From contig NZ_JBEXCV010000040.1 of the NCBI RefSeq assembly GCF_040605455.1, positions 1-59,024 of the forward strand: 59,024 nucleotides of DNA. Direction: 5' to 3'. Made by a program: the position numbers and the translations under genes. Below, one piece after another: positions 44,325 to 52,388 of the stretch. Within the stretch, counting starts at the first letter, position 1. Each line of letters opens with the position of its first letter. This stretch comes from Embleya sp040605455. GTDB taxonomy: Bacteria; Actinomycetota; Actinomycetes; Streptomycetales; Streptomycetaceae. Under the pieces are notes generated by a model. That model did no database searches and had not been told where the DNA came from. It saw only the letters and a list, made by a program, of their open reading frames with translations.

Positions 44325-45278
44325 ATGACCCAGGCAATCAGCGACACACATCTCGCCGAGTACCACAAACATGGCTACACCGTCGTCGAGCGGTTCTTCT
44401 CCGGCGACCAGCTCACACGCTGCCGCGACGAGATCGAGCAGCTCCTGGCCGTCTCCGAACCGGACGAGCGGTCGCACGTCGAACACACCTTTCCCCTCGG
44501 AGTCGCCAGCGTCATGAGCCGGTCCTTCAAAGGGATCAGCGCGGTCGACAAGGACATCCACACGGACGCGCTCAACGCCACGTTCGTCGACGAGCACCTA
44601 CTGGACTTCGCACGCCAGGTGATCGGCGTCGAGCACCCGCTGATGGTCTTCGGCTACCTCAGGGCCAAATACCCCGGCGGAGCCTTCGACCAGCCGCTGC
44701 ACCGCGACATTGACAACACCTATGTCGTCCCACGCGAAGACCCCAGGCACCACCACCTCCAGGCATTCGTGTACTGGGACGACGTCACCGAGGAGCTCGG
44801 CCCGACCACGGTCGTCTCGGAAGCCGCGGGCAAGGGGGCCCCGCCCGTCCTGGGACGCGACCGCGACCACCTCTCCCGGTTCTTCGGCGCACGGCCGTTC
44901 GACGACAACGCCCTCAGGCCCGATCTCTACGATGCCGAGCACAAGGTGCTGGTGCCGGCAGGCTCGGTCCTCCTGTACTCGATGAACACCCTCCACCGCG
45001 GCACCCATTTCGCCGCACCGCACGGTCGGCGTGCGGTGACGCACATGGCCTTCCGCAACCCCGCCAACAACTGGCAGGGAATCGACGGATACGGCCGCCG
45101 CACATTCGATCCCCTCATGGTCCGCTTCCTGACGGGAGCGACACCGCAGCAGCGCACCGCGATCGGCTTCCCGAGCGTGGACTCCGACTACTGGACGGCC
45201 GAGACACTCCTCGGCGTGGCCGAGCGGTACCCGGAGATGGACATGAGTCCGTACCGCACCGCTCCCAGTCCGGCATGA
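44325..45278 (+). CDS. PhyH-family Fe(II) 2-oxoglutarate dioxygenase
   Basis: The 317-residue protein starts at ATG 44325, 35 bp after the cupin gene. It contains the PhyH core: LAEYHKHGYTVVERFFSGDQ at the N-terminus, QPLHRDIDNTYVVP with H126 and D128, and SMNTLHRGTHFAAPHGRRAV with the distal His. The intact H-x-D points to a hydroxylase and not a halogenase (which lacks the Asp). EctD (ectoine hydroxylase) belongs to the same superfamily, but its signature is absent. Two oxygenases side by side suggest two oxidation steps on one small molecule. Confidence 0.82.
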   Translation: MTQAISDTHLAEYHKHGYTVVERFFSGDQLTRCRDEIEQLLAVSEPDERSHVEHTFPLGVASVMSRSFKGISAVDKDIHTDALNATFVDEHLLDFARQVIGVEHPLMVFGYLRAKYPGGAFDQPLHRDIDNTYVVPREDPRHHHLQAFVYWDDVTEELGPTTVVSEAAGKGAPPVLGRDRDHLSRFFGARPFDDNALRPDLYDAEHKVLVPAGSVLLYSMNTLHRGTHFAAPHGRRAVTHMAFRNPANNWQGIDGYGRRTFDPLMVRFLTGATPQQRTAIGFPSVDSDYWTAETLLGVAERYPEMDMSPYRTAPSPA

Positions 45279-45357
45279 TGCCGCGTCCCGGCCGCCCGAC
45301 ACACACAGCGCCGCCAAGCACCGCGCCCCTGCCGCCCCTAGAGAAAGACGGTCCACG

Positions 45358-46293
45358 ATGAACGGCCGCCTCGCGCCTAAAACCACAGGCGACCCGGGCC
45401 AGCCGATCTTCCGATGCCGAGGACTCCGCCACGCCTTCGGCGACAAGGAGGTCCTGCGCGGCATCGACCTGGAGATCGAACCCGGCGAGTGCTTCGGTCT
45501 GCTGGGTCCGAACGGCGCCGGCAAGACCACACTGACCAGAATCGCCTCAGGCGTGCTGCGACTCCAGGCCGGCGAAATCCAGGTCCGCGGACGCACCATG
45601 ACCCGGACCGAGCGCCAGTCCTGCAAAGAGCTCATCGGCGTCGTGCCGCAAGGCAACACCATCGACACCGGGCTCACCGTCGAGGCGCTGCTGACCGTAC
45701 ACGCGGGCTACTACCGCATCACAAGGTCCACGGCCCGGACGCGAGCGGTCGAACTACTCGCACGCGTGGGACTGGACACCCGCAACGCCGACCTCGCCGA
45801 CCGGCTCTCCGGAGGCCAGCAGCGGCGCCTCCTCCTCGCCCGCGCCCTGGTCTCCGACCCCGCGTTCCTCATCATGGACGAACCCACCGCCGCGCTGGAC
45901 CCCGGCTCACGCCTCCAGGTCTGGGACGTCATCCTGGGCGCCAAGGCCGACGGGCGCGGCATGCTGCTGACAACGCACTCCATGGAAGAGGCCGAGCGGC
46001 TGTGCGACCGCATCGGCCTGATCTTCGAAGGCCGGCTCGTCGCCTGCGGCACCCCGGCGAACCTCCTCAAGGAGCATCTCAGCCCATACGTCCTCGACGT
46101 CAACGGCGTGACGCCGCCGGACGACGGCGACTTCGTCGTCACGCCGGGCGGCTTCCGGTCCTTCCACGACAGCGAAGCGAGTCTGGACGCGGCGGTGGCG
46201 CGAGTCGCCACGGTGGGATCCGAAGTCTCCTACCAGCGGCGGCCGCCGACCCTGGAAGACCTGTTCCTGAAGCTGACCGGCAGTCAGCTCTGA
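45358..46293 (+). CDS. ABC transporter ATP-binding protein, ABC-2 export type
   Basis: The 311-residue protein has all ATPase motifs: LLGPNGAGKTTLTRIASG (Walker A, about residues 49-58), LSGGQQRRLLLARAL (signature), FLIMDEPTAALDPGS (Walker B) and LLTTHSMEEAERLCDRIGL (H loop). The sequence around them matches the DrrA/NodI exporters that work with ABC-2 permeases, as encoded next. ATG 45358. Together they most likely export the pathway product or confer self-resistance. Confidence 0.88.
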   Translation: MNGRLAPKTTGDPGQPIFRCRGLRHAFGDKEVLRGIDLEIEPGECFGLLGPNGAGKTTLTRIASGVLRLQAGEIQVRGRTMTRTERQSCKELIGVVPQGNTIDTGLTVEALLTVHAGYYRITRSTARTRAVELLARVGLDTRNADLADRLSGGQQRRLLLARALVSDPAFLIMDEPTAALDPGSRLQVWDVILGAKADGRGMLLTTHSMEEAERLCDRIGLIFEGRLVACGTPANLLKEHLSPYVLDVNGVTPPDDGDFVVTPGGFRSFHDSEASLDAAVARVATVGSEVSYQRRPPTLEDLFLKLTGSQL

Positions 46294-46312
46294 CCCGACG
46301 TCTGAGGGTGTC

Positions 46313-47083
46313 ATGCAAATCGCTTACGCAAGCAGGCTGTACATACGGAACGTCGAGAACTTCCGTCGCTTCTGGTACGAGAGCGTCCTCCCACAGGTCT
46401 TCGAACCGATCCTCTACCTGGGGGCGATGGGCTGGGGTGTCGGCCAGATCGTCGACGACGGAAGCCTGAACGGTCAGTCGTACGTCGAGTTCATCGTGCC
46501 CGGCGTGGCGGCCGCGGCCGCGATGGGTGGCGCGGTATTCGAGTCCACCTACTTCGCCTTCTACAAGCTGCGCGGGTCCCGGATCTACGAGTCGATCCTT
46601 GCCACCCCGCTGGAGACCCGGGACATCGGTGCGGCCGAACTCGCCTGGGCCACCACCCGCGGCTTCATCCAAGGCCTCTTCGTGATCCTCGTGGCGGCTC
46701 TGACCGGCGTCGTCGACACCTGGCGGGCGGTGCTCTGGCTCCCCGTGATCGCCCTGGTGGCACTCCTGTTCTCGGGGCTCGGATTCGCCTGCGTCGCGCA
46801 GATCCGCCGAGGCGAGACACTCACGCTCATCCAGCGCTTCGTGGTCACACCCCTGTTCCTGTTCTCAGGCGTGTTCTTCCCCATCGCCAAAGTGTCGGAC
46901 GCCGGCGCGGTGATTGCGAACATCTCGCCCGTCTACCATGCAGTTGAAGTGGAACGCGCCACAGCGCGCGGCGACTTCGATGCGGCGGCCGCCCTCCACC
47001 TAGGGGTGCTGACCGCGTTCGCGTGCGCGTGCTGCTACATCGGCCTGCGCCGATTCAGCAACGCCCTTATCGACGGCGACTGA
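46313..47083 (+). CDS. ABC-2 type permease
   Basis: ATG 46313, 19 bp after the ATPase gene, encodes 256 residues with about six hydrophobic segments, among them ILYLGAMGWGVGQIVDD, FIVPGVAAAAAMGGAVFEST, VLWLPVIALVALLFSGLGFA and FVVTPLFLFSGVFFPIAKVS. The last region, with the SG-V-FF-P motif, and the NISPVYHAVEVERA segment are characteristic of NodJ/DrrB-like ABC-2 permeases. It forms the membrane part of the exporter. Confidence 0.85.
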   Translation: MQIAYASRLYIRNVENFRRFWYESVLPQVFEPILYLGAMGWGVGQIVDDGSLNGQSYVEFIVPGVAAAAAMGGAVFESTYFAFYKLRGSRIYESILATPLETRDIGAAELAWATTRGFIQGLFVILVAALTGVVDTWRAVLWLPVIALVALLFSGLGFACVAQIRRGETLTLIQRFVVTPLFLFSGVFFPIAKVSDAGAVIANISPVYHAVEVERATARGDFDAAAALHLGVLTAFACACCYIGLRRFSNALIDGD

Positions 47084-47135
47084 CCCCGGCTCCACGCGGC
47101 ACCCACCCCACCCCAGCCTGAGAGGCACGATCACC

Positions 47136-48665
47136 ATGCACGACCAGCCGACTTCGTTGCTCGAACGCTACCTCGGGCAGGAGCGCACGGGCGGCCTCGA
47201 CCCCGCCGCGGTCGCCGTCATCGCTTCGCTGGACCACCTGCGGCAGGCCTCCCCGGTGATCGCCTCCGGAATCGCCCGCGAACTACAGAGCCAGCGCACG
47301 AACCTGAAGCTGATCGCGTCCGAGAACTACAGCTCGCTCAGCGTCCAGCTCGCGCAGGGGAACCTGCTGACCGACAAGTACGCGGAAGGCGTCCCGGGCC
47401 ACCGTTTCTACGCCGGGTGCGACAACGTTGACGACATCGAAGCCGAAGCCGCCCGGCTCGCGTGCGAGTTGTTCGGCGCCGACCACGCGTATGTGCAGCC
47501 GCACTCCGGCGCGGACGCGAACCTCGTCGCGTTCCACGCCATCCTCCACCAGCGTGTGGAGCGCCCGTTCCTGGAGAAGGCGGGCGTGAGCGACGTCGCC
47601 AAGCTCGGCGACGACGACTGGGCGGAACTGCGCCGTCAACTCGGCAGCCAGCGCCTCCTCGGCCTCGACTACTACTCCGGCGGACACCTCACCCACGGCT
47701 ATCGGCACAACGCCTCCGCCCGGCTCTTCGAGGCGCACTCGTACGCGGTGGACCCGGAGACCAAGAGGCTCGACATGGCCGAGGTCCGCGAGCGAGCGCA
47801 CGCGGTGAAACCCCTGGTCCTGCTGGCCGGCTACAGCGCCTATAGCCGCCGGATCGACTTCGCGCAGATGCGCGCGATCGCCGACGAGGTCGGCGCCGTG
47901 TTCATGGTGGACATGGCCCACTTCGCCGGGCTGGTCGCCGGCAAGGCGTTCACCGGCGACCACGACCCGGTGCGGCACGCACACGTGGTCACCTCCACCA
48001 CCCACAAGACTCTCCGCGGCCCCCGCGGAGGCCTCGTGCTCTGCACCCAGGAGTTCGCCGAGTCCGTCGACAAGGGCTGCCCCGCGGTCCTCGGCGGCCC
48101 GCTTCCTCACGCCATCGCGGCCAAGGCCGTCGCCTTCCAGGAAGCGCTGTCCGCCGATTTCGCCGACTATGCGGCGGCGGTCGTCCGCAACGCGCAGGCC
48201 CTCGCGTCCGCCCTCGTGGACCGCGGGGCCAGCGTCCTGACCGGCGGCACCGACAACCACCTCGTGTTGGTCGACGTCGCCGCGTCCTGGGGCCTGACCG
48301 GCCGTCAGGCGGAGTCGGCGCTGCGCGAATGCGGGATCACCCTCAACCGCAACTCGCTGCCGTTCGACGTCAACGGCCCCTGGTACACCAGCGGGCTCCG
48401 CCTCGGCACCCCGGCCCTGACCACCCTGGGTATGGGTCCCGCTGAGATGGCCGAGATCGCCGACATCCTCTGCACCGTCCTCGCGGCCGTACACCCGCGT
48501 CCGCTGCCCAGCGACCCCACCGCCACCAGCAAGGCCAAGTACGACCTTGCCGACGACACGGCGCAGGCCGCCCGCAAGCGAGTTTCGGAGCTTCTCGGCG
48601 CCTACCCGCTGTATCCGTCCCTGGATGCCGACCTCATCGCCGAAGTTGCGGTGGCCCGAGGCTGA
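47136..48665 (+). CDS. Serine hydroxymethyltransferase-like enzyme
   Basis: The 509-residue protein is longer than the usual bacterial GlyA (about 420) and carries an N-terminal extension of about 45 residues and an insertion at about 140-180 (EKAGVSDVAKLGDDDWAELR). Key motifs are intact: LKLIASENYSSLSVQLAQGN, YAEGVPGHRFYAGCDNVDDI, QPHSGADANL, VDMAHFAGLVAG and VTSTTHKTLRGPRGG with the PLP lysine at residue 291. Long SHMTs of this type exist as housekeeping copies, but its position in this gene set suggests an aldol-type step on glycine or serine in the pathway, or supply of one-carbon units. ATG 47136 follows GAGAGG. Confidence 0.85.
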   Translation: MHDQPTSLLERYLGQERTGGLDPAAVAVIASLDHLRQASPVIASGIARELQSQRTNLKLIASENYSSLSVQLAQGNLLTDKYAEGVPGHRFYAGCDNVDDIEAEAARLACELFGADHAYVQPHSGADANLVAFHAILHQRVERPFLEKAGVSDVAKLGDDDWAELRRQLGSQRLLGLDYYSGGHLTHGYRHNASARLFEAHSYAVDPETKRLDMAEVRERAHAVKPLVLLAGYSAYSRRIDFAQMRAIADEVGAVFMVDMAHFAGLVAGKAFTGDHDPVRHAHVVTSTTHKTLRGPRGGLVLCTQEFAESVDKGCPAVLGGPLPHAIAAKAVAFQEALSADFADYAAAVVRNAQALASALVDRGASVLTGGTDNHLVLVDVAASWGLTGRQAESALRECGITLNRNSLPFDVNGPWYTSGLRLGTPALTTLGMGPAEMAEIADILCTVLAAVHPRPLPSDPTATSKAKYDLADDTAQAARKRVSELLGAYPLYPSLDADLIAEVAVARG

Positions 48666-48752
48666 CAGAAGCCCAACGGGCCCGGTCGACGTGGCGGCGT
48701 CCGTCAAACCAGCCGTCCTTTGACCGAGTCCAAAGGGGCCCGCAGTCAGACC

Positions 48753-48782
48753 GGAGCCGCCCTGGCAAACCAGGGCGGCTCC
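48753..48782. terminator. Strong stem-loop ending the biosynthetic gene set
   Basis: A perfect 13-bp stem (GGAGCCGCCCTGG and CCAGGGCGGCTCC) with a CAAA loop lies 88 bp after the SHMT gene and 7 bp before the end of the dnaE relic on the other strand. It should terminate transcription from either side. Confidence 0.8.
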
Positions 48783-48788
48783 GTATGT

Positions 48789-48960
48789 TCAGGCGATGGC
48801 CAAGCCGTTGGCCAGTGCGAGGGCATCCGTGGGCCGGGCGTCGGCGAGGTAGACGCCCATCTTGTCCTTGTCGTCGCCGACCGACGTTAAGAGAGCGGCG
48901 GTGTACTCGGCGGGGAAGTTCGCCTTGAGGTACGCGGTCCAATAGGAGACCAGCCCGTAG
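48789..48960 (-). pseudogene. Fragment of dnaE (DNA polymerase III alpha subunit)
   Basis: On the minus strand about 40 residues read YGLVSYWTAYLKANFPAEYT, AALLTSVGDDKDKMGVYLA. This is an almost exact match to the conserved DnaE stretch that lies after the polymerase core (usually YLKANYPAEYMAALLTSV). Homology ends on both sides: upstream at about 48960, downstream after VYLA. It is a relic of a housekeeping polymerase gene, not a functional gene. Confidence 0.75.
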
Positions 48961-49174
48961 CCGAATCCCGAAAATCTTGGCAGATCCGCCAAGCGATCTA
49001 AGTCACAATCGCGACCGCCGAAGGTGGAGACCGCCGTGCCCTGGTGGTCCAGCTGTCCCATGCGCGCCTGGCGAGGAGTAGGCCCCGATGCTCGGGCAGC
49101 TCGGCGAGCGGCCCGGACCCCGGCGCGTCGAAGCCGCGGGCTAGGTTCCGCCCCGAATCAGAACAACCACCTGT

Positions 49175-49742
49175 ATGGCATGGGGGCGGGGCGTGAGCGA
49201 CGGCATCGTGTGGCTGGTGGACATCAGGAGCCGCATGTCCAGCGTGATCTTCGCGCGCGGGATCACCCCTCACGACCTCCAACGCGTCGCCACCGCGACC
49301 GAGGGCGGCCGAGAGGAAGCCCACGCGGCCCTCCTGAAGCCCGCGGCCGTCGACCTGGGCGACCACCTGTCCTACGTGCCCGACAAGACCAACGACCACG
49401 GTGCCGAACCCGGGGGCATCGACCAAACCTTCTTCGTCTACCTCGGCACGACCAAGGTGGACACCGTGCACGTCGACCTCGTCGTCCGCCGCAACATCAC
49501 CGCAGTCCCCGAAACCGTCCGGCTCGAACCCCGACCGCTCCTGGACTGGCCCCTCGACTGGCCCATGGTCAAGCTCTACCCCTCGTGGACCACATCGCCG
49601 ACAAGATCTGCGCCATCCACGAATGGCGAGAGACGACCCCATCAAACCGCTTCCGCGACCTGGCCGACGTCCTCCTCATCAGCCAACGCGAGTCCCTGGA
49701 CGCCGCCGCGTGCCACCACGCACTCCACACCGAGGCCGCGCT
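49175..49742 (+). pseudogene. AbiEii/AbiGii-type nucleotidyltransferase relic
   Basis: Protein-like sequence PHDLQRVATATEGGREEAHA, LKPAAVDLGDHLSYVPDKTN, VDTVHVDLVVRRNITAVPET and DWPMVKLYP continues, after a one-base loss in a C run near 49580, in another frame as LVDHIADKICAIHEWRETTP, SNRFRDLADVLLISQRESLD. The IADKICA-x-x-E and SNRFRDL-D motifs are diagnostic of AbiEii-type nucleotidyltransferase toxins of abortive infection and type IV toxin-antitoxin systems. The N-terminal GGxA/T-D-D catalytic region is not recognisable and the C-terminus is replaced by another protein at 49742. No antitoxin gene is seen. Confidence 0.65.
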
Positions 49743-49744
49743 GC

Positions 49745-50197
49745 GACGAGCGCGCCACCCTCGCGATCGAGTACGACACCGGGACCGAGCGCCTGGCCCG
49801 ACTCGTGGACAAGATCGGCGCCTACGACACCCTGCTGGACGCCTGGAAGCGCGGCATGGACACATACGTGGCACAAGACCTGTTCGGCACCGAACACCCC
49901 GTCGTCCTCTTCGTGTTCACCTCGCCGCGCCGCGAGATCGAGGCCCGCGCCGCCCTGAACCGCACCCACACCACCGTCCCCATCGCCACCGGCGTCCGCC
50001 CACCCCACACCTCACCCGCACAACCCCTGTGGCTGCCCCTGGGCGCCCGACCCCCACGCCTGCGCCCGGCGCAGCTACACACGGCCGCGACGACACCGCC
50101 CACACCCACACCCGACACGGCGCCCGGCCGACCCCGACCCACCACGACCCCGACAACCGACGCCTGGCTCGAGGACGACCAGGACGAACCCTGGTAG
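49745..50197 (+). pseudogene. C-terminal part of a replication-relaxation family protein
   Basis: The frame contains ERATLAIEYDTGTERLARLV, KIGAYDTLLDAWKRGMDTYV, LFGTEHPVVLFVFTSPRREI and RTHTTVPIATGVRPPHTSPA, a pattern I associate with the replication-relaxation proteins of actinobacterial plasmids and integrative elements. It ends in a Pro/Thr-rich tail at stop 50197. Its N-terminal half is missing and it is joined directly to the nucleotidyltransferase relic at about 49742, so this is a chimera formed by deletion. Confidence 0.55.
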
Positions 50198-50388
50198 ACA
50201 CCACACCCGCACAACCGCACCACATCCGCACACCGCGCCACCGGCACCCGCACGCCGCCGCTGCGCCGCGTGGTCGGTTGCCGTGCGGCGACGATCGGTG
50301 CCGTCGTCGGCGCGTGTACGTACGTGAACCGGACGAACCGTGCGGACAAGGGTGGATCAGCCATCAAAACCGGCTGAAAGGCGCGAAC

Positions 50389-50441
50389 GATCCCGGACAA
50401 GGGGTTGTCGACCCACGGGTCGCCACCCCTTGTCCGGGATC
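50389..50441. repeat. 17-bp inverted repeat with nested hairpin
   Basis: Perfect arms GATCCCGGACAAGGGGT (50389-50405) and ACCCCTTGTCCGGGATC (50425-50441) surround 19 bp that contain a second inverted repeat, CGACCC and GGGTCG, with a 2-base loop. The sequence could form a cruciform or bind a dimeric protein. Confidence 0.8.
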
Positions 50442-50670
50442 GGCCCCACCCGCCGGCGAGTCGTATCCGCGCTGGTCACAGCCCTGGTCCAGACGGCGGA
50501 CAAGGGGGTCGGCAGGCCGCGCGACGTCCCGTCCGGCCGCACCCCGGCAACCCCCACCCCCGCGGCGACACCCCGGACTGTGGTCACGCCTACCGCCGCG
50601 TGTCCACCACCGCCCGGGGCACCCACCCGAACCCGTGCCTGGCCGAACACCGGCCGGGCCCGTCGTGCAT

Positions 50671-50754
50671 CAGGTCCCGCCTCGGGTCCCCGCTCAGGTC
50701 CCCGCTCGGGTCCCGCCTCAGGTCCCGCCTCGGGTCCCCGCTCAGGTCCCGTCG
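50671..50754. repeat. 12-bp tandem array, about seven units
   Basis: Seven consecutive 12-bp units begin CAGGTCCC or CGGGTCCC and alternate in their last bases. Read as protein it would give a Ser-Gly-Pro-Ala/Arg repeat, but no gene is evident, so it is treated as a non-coding array. Confidence 0.75.
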
Positions 50755-50772
50755 GGCGGGTGGAGCAATCGA

Positions 50773-50827
50773 GGAAAACGCCTGGTCACCCGCCCCGGAC
50801 AAGGGCCGAAGAACAGCCGACTACTTC
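50773..50827 (+). repeat. 55-bp direct repeat, copy 1
   Basis: This block, from GGAAAACGCCTGG to GACTACTTC, recurs at 51334-51388 with only about three substitutions. It includes the CGGACAAGGG decamer. Neither copy is part of a recognisable gene. Confidence 0.8.
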
Positions 50828-50948
50828 CACACAGGGGGGTGTCGCCGTATCCGCCCCTGCGCCCGGAGCCTCCGTGAACAGCCACCGGCCGGGCCCGGGG
50901 CGGGCGGGAAGGCGGCCGGCCCGGCCGTGGGCGAGGTTGCCTTTCCTG

Positions 50949-51020
50949 TTGCTTTTCGTATTGCTCTTCCTGTTGCTCTTCCTGTTGCTTTTCGGGTTGC
51001 TTTTCGTGTTGCTTTGGCAT
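50949..51020. repeat. 12-bp tandem array, six units
   Basis: Six 12-bp units starting TTGCT (TTGCTCTTCCTG and variants) follow one another and are unusually pyrimidine-rich on the plus strand. It is independent in sequence from the array at 50671 and has the same 12-bp period. Confidence 0.75.
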
Positions 51021-51333
51021 CGGACGCCGACCGATCGTTTTCCCTGGTCACGGCCCCGTCAGGTCTCGATCGGAGCGCTGACTACTTCCCTGGGGACCCC
51101 TCTCTCCGGTCGGAGGCCCCGCGTCGTGGAGTCCTCGCCACCGCCCGAGGTCCGGCCCAAGCACACCCGCCGGCGGCGTTGCGGCGGCCGGCCCCGGGTG
51201 ATGTCGGCCGACGAGGCACCTCACGCCGGGGCCGAGATGTGAAAGCCGCGTGCGGCTGGCCCCGACCGACCGCCGGGGCTGGCCGCACGCGGAGGTTGTT
51301 ACTCGGGTCGTTTCGATGGCGACGACCAGACCG

Positions 51334-51388
51334 GGAAAACGCCTGGCCACCCGGTCCGGACAAGGGCCGAAGAACAGCCGACTACTTC
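51334..51388 (+). repeat. 55-bp direct repeat, copy 2
   Basis: Second copy of the block at 50773-50827, 561 bp downstream and in the same orientation. Confidence 0.8.
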
Positions 51389-51647
51389 TCCAGGGGACCC
51401 TCGCCCGCGAAGGGAGGCCCGCAACAGGCACGTCCTCGCCCGTCCCGAGGCCCAGCCGGGTCACCGCTGCGCCGGCGGTGCGGCGGCGATGCCGAACCGG
51501 CCGGGGCCGGCTGTCCCCGCCACCTCGGCCGGCGGGCGGGCGGGGGAGTTCCCCGCTGCCGACCGGGCGGTGGCCGGCGGGAAGATCCTCTTCTCCTTGT
51601 CGGCGGCGCGGAGTACCGTTCCCGATCCTTGATCTTTGGGAGGTCCC

Positions 51648-52015
51648 ATGTGGGTCATCCGCGAATGGACCAACGACGACGGCCACAACGTCAGGTCCGT
51701 CATGACACAAGAGATCGCCGCGCGATCCGACGAGGAACCCCGCGCGATGCACCGCCACCTCGAACCCCTCGCACAACGCCCGCCCGACCCCGCGATGGAC
51801 CCGATCAACCGCGTCCTCAACGCCAACATCGACGCCTTCGTCCTGGAACGCCTCGAAGAACTCCACACCCCGGCCGACACGTCGGACTCAACGACCTCGT
51901 CCCCGGACTCCTGCGCCAGGACCCGGCCCCGCGGTTGATCGCGACGATGGACCGCCTGTTCGACCGGGAGATCGACGAACTCGCCGCCCGCATCCGCAGA
52001 GGCGAGGCGGGATGA
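51648..52015 (+). pseudogene. Small hypothetical gene with frameshift
   Basis: ATG 51648 lies 4 nt after a GGGAGG ribosome site. The first frame gives MWVIREWTNDDGHNVRSVMT through AFVLERLEELHTPADT. Then, with a one-base change near 51885, another frame gives GLNDLVPGLLRQDPAPRLIA, TMDRLFDREIDELAARIRRG and the stop at 52015. Joined, they form about 122 residues, largely helical and charged. Family unknown. The good ribosome site shows it was a real gene. Confidence 0.55.
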
Positions 52016-52072
52016 CCCGTCCACGTGGCGCCGGCCCTCCACCCCCCCGGCCAGCACCCGTGAGACGAACAA

Positions 52073-52102
52073 CGGCTCCGACCACATGCGTGGTCGGAGC
52101 CG
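52073..52102. terminator. Strong stem-loop
   Basis: Perfect 13-bp arms CGGCTCCGACCAC and GTGGTCGGAGCCG enclose ATGC, 58 bp after the small hypothetical gene. It probably ends its transcription. Confidence 0.78.
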
Positions 52103-52295
52103 CTGCCTTGTTCCCGTCGCGGGGCACATCCCACCGACAGATGAACGTGTGGACCCCGCGAAGAGCACGTGACCCACAGTGACGCCAACCCCGCCCGGCG
52201 CGTGGGGACTTCACCCAATGCGAACGCGCCCGCTCGAAAGTGTCGTTGGCAACGAGAGTGTCAGCAGACTTGGCCACGAGATGTGTTAGCAGGGT

Positions 52296-52365
52296 CAGCG
52301 TTTGACGCGGCATCGGATGGCGAGGACGGCGAGGACCAGGAGGACGGGTTCGAGGAAGCGCGACG
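52296..52365 (-). pseudogene. 3' relic of a paralogue of the pentapeptide membrane protein
   Basis: These 70 bp match 53145-53214 at about 65 positions and encode on the minus strand the same ending, SRFLEPVLLVLAVLAIRCRV followed by KR and a stop. They show that a second copy of the membrane-protein gene once ended here; its upstream part was replaced by the gene now at 52389-52961. Confidence 0.7.
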
Positions 52366-52388
52366 GAGCTCGCGCCTCGACTGCGGTG

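Larger units (their letters stand above)
50198..51647. other. 1.45-kb non-coding repeat-rich region
   Basis: No reading frame here looks like protein. The stretch is dense in ordered repeats: a 17-bp-arm inverted repeat (50389-50441), a decamer CGGACAAGGG at 50343, 50394, 50497, 50796 and 51357 plus one inverse copy at 50427-50436, two separate 12-bp tandem arrays (50671-50754 and 50949-51020), and a 55-bp direct repeat (50773-50827 and 51334-51388). Such concentration is seen in replication origins or partition sites of linear plasmids, but could also reflect repeated degeneration. A ribosome site for the next gene lies at the right edge. Confidence 0.6.
52016..52388. other. Intergenic region with terminator and gene relic
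   Basis: No intact gene is present. The stretch holds a strong terminator-like hairpin at 52073-52102 and a relic of the 3' end of a membrane-protein gene at 52296-52365. The remaining sequence shows nothing else I can identify. Confidence 0.5.

Noticed and set aside
44325..45278. Non-heme halogenase
   Set aside because: The metal site keeps the Asp of H-x-D, whereas halogenases of this superfamily have Ala or Gly there.
41468..48665. Ectoine or hydroxyectoine cluster
   Set aside because: The aminotransferase is EctB-like and one oxygenase is PhyH-type, but there is no ectoine synthase, the acetyltransferase is not EctA-like and the EctD signature is absent.
50671..51020. CRISPR-like repeats
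   Set aside because: Units are contiguous 12-mers without spacers, and no cas gene is present.
50340..51242. Possible 300-codon gene
   Set aside because: It is built over tandem repeats and inverted repeats, lacks a ribosome site and has no family features.
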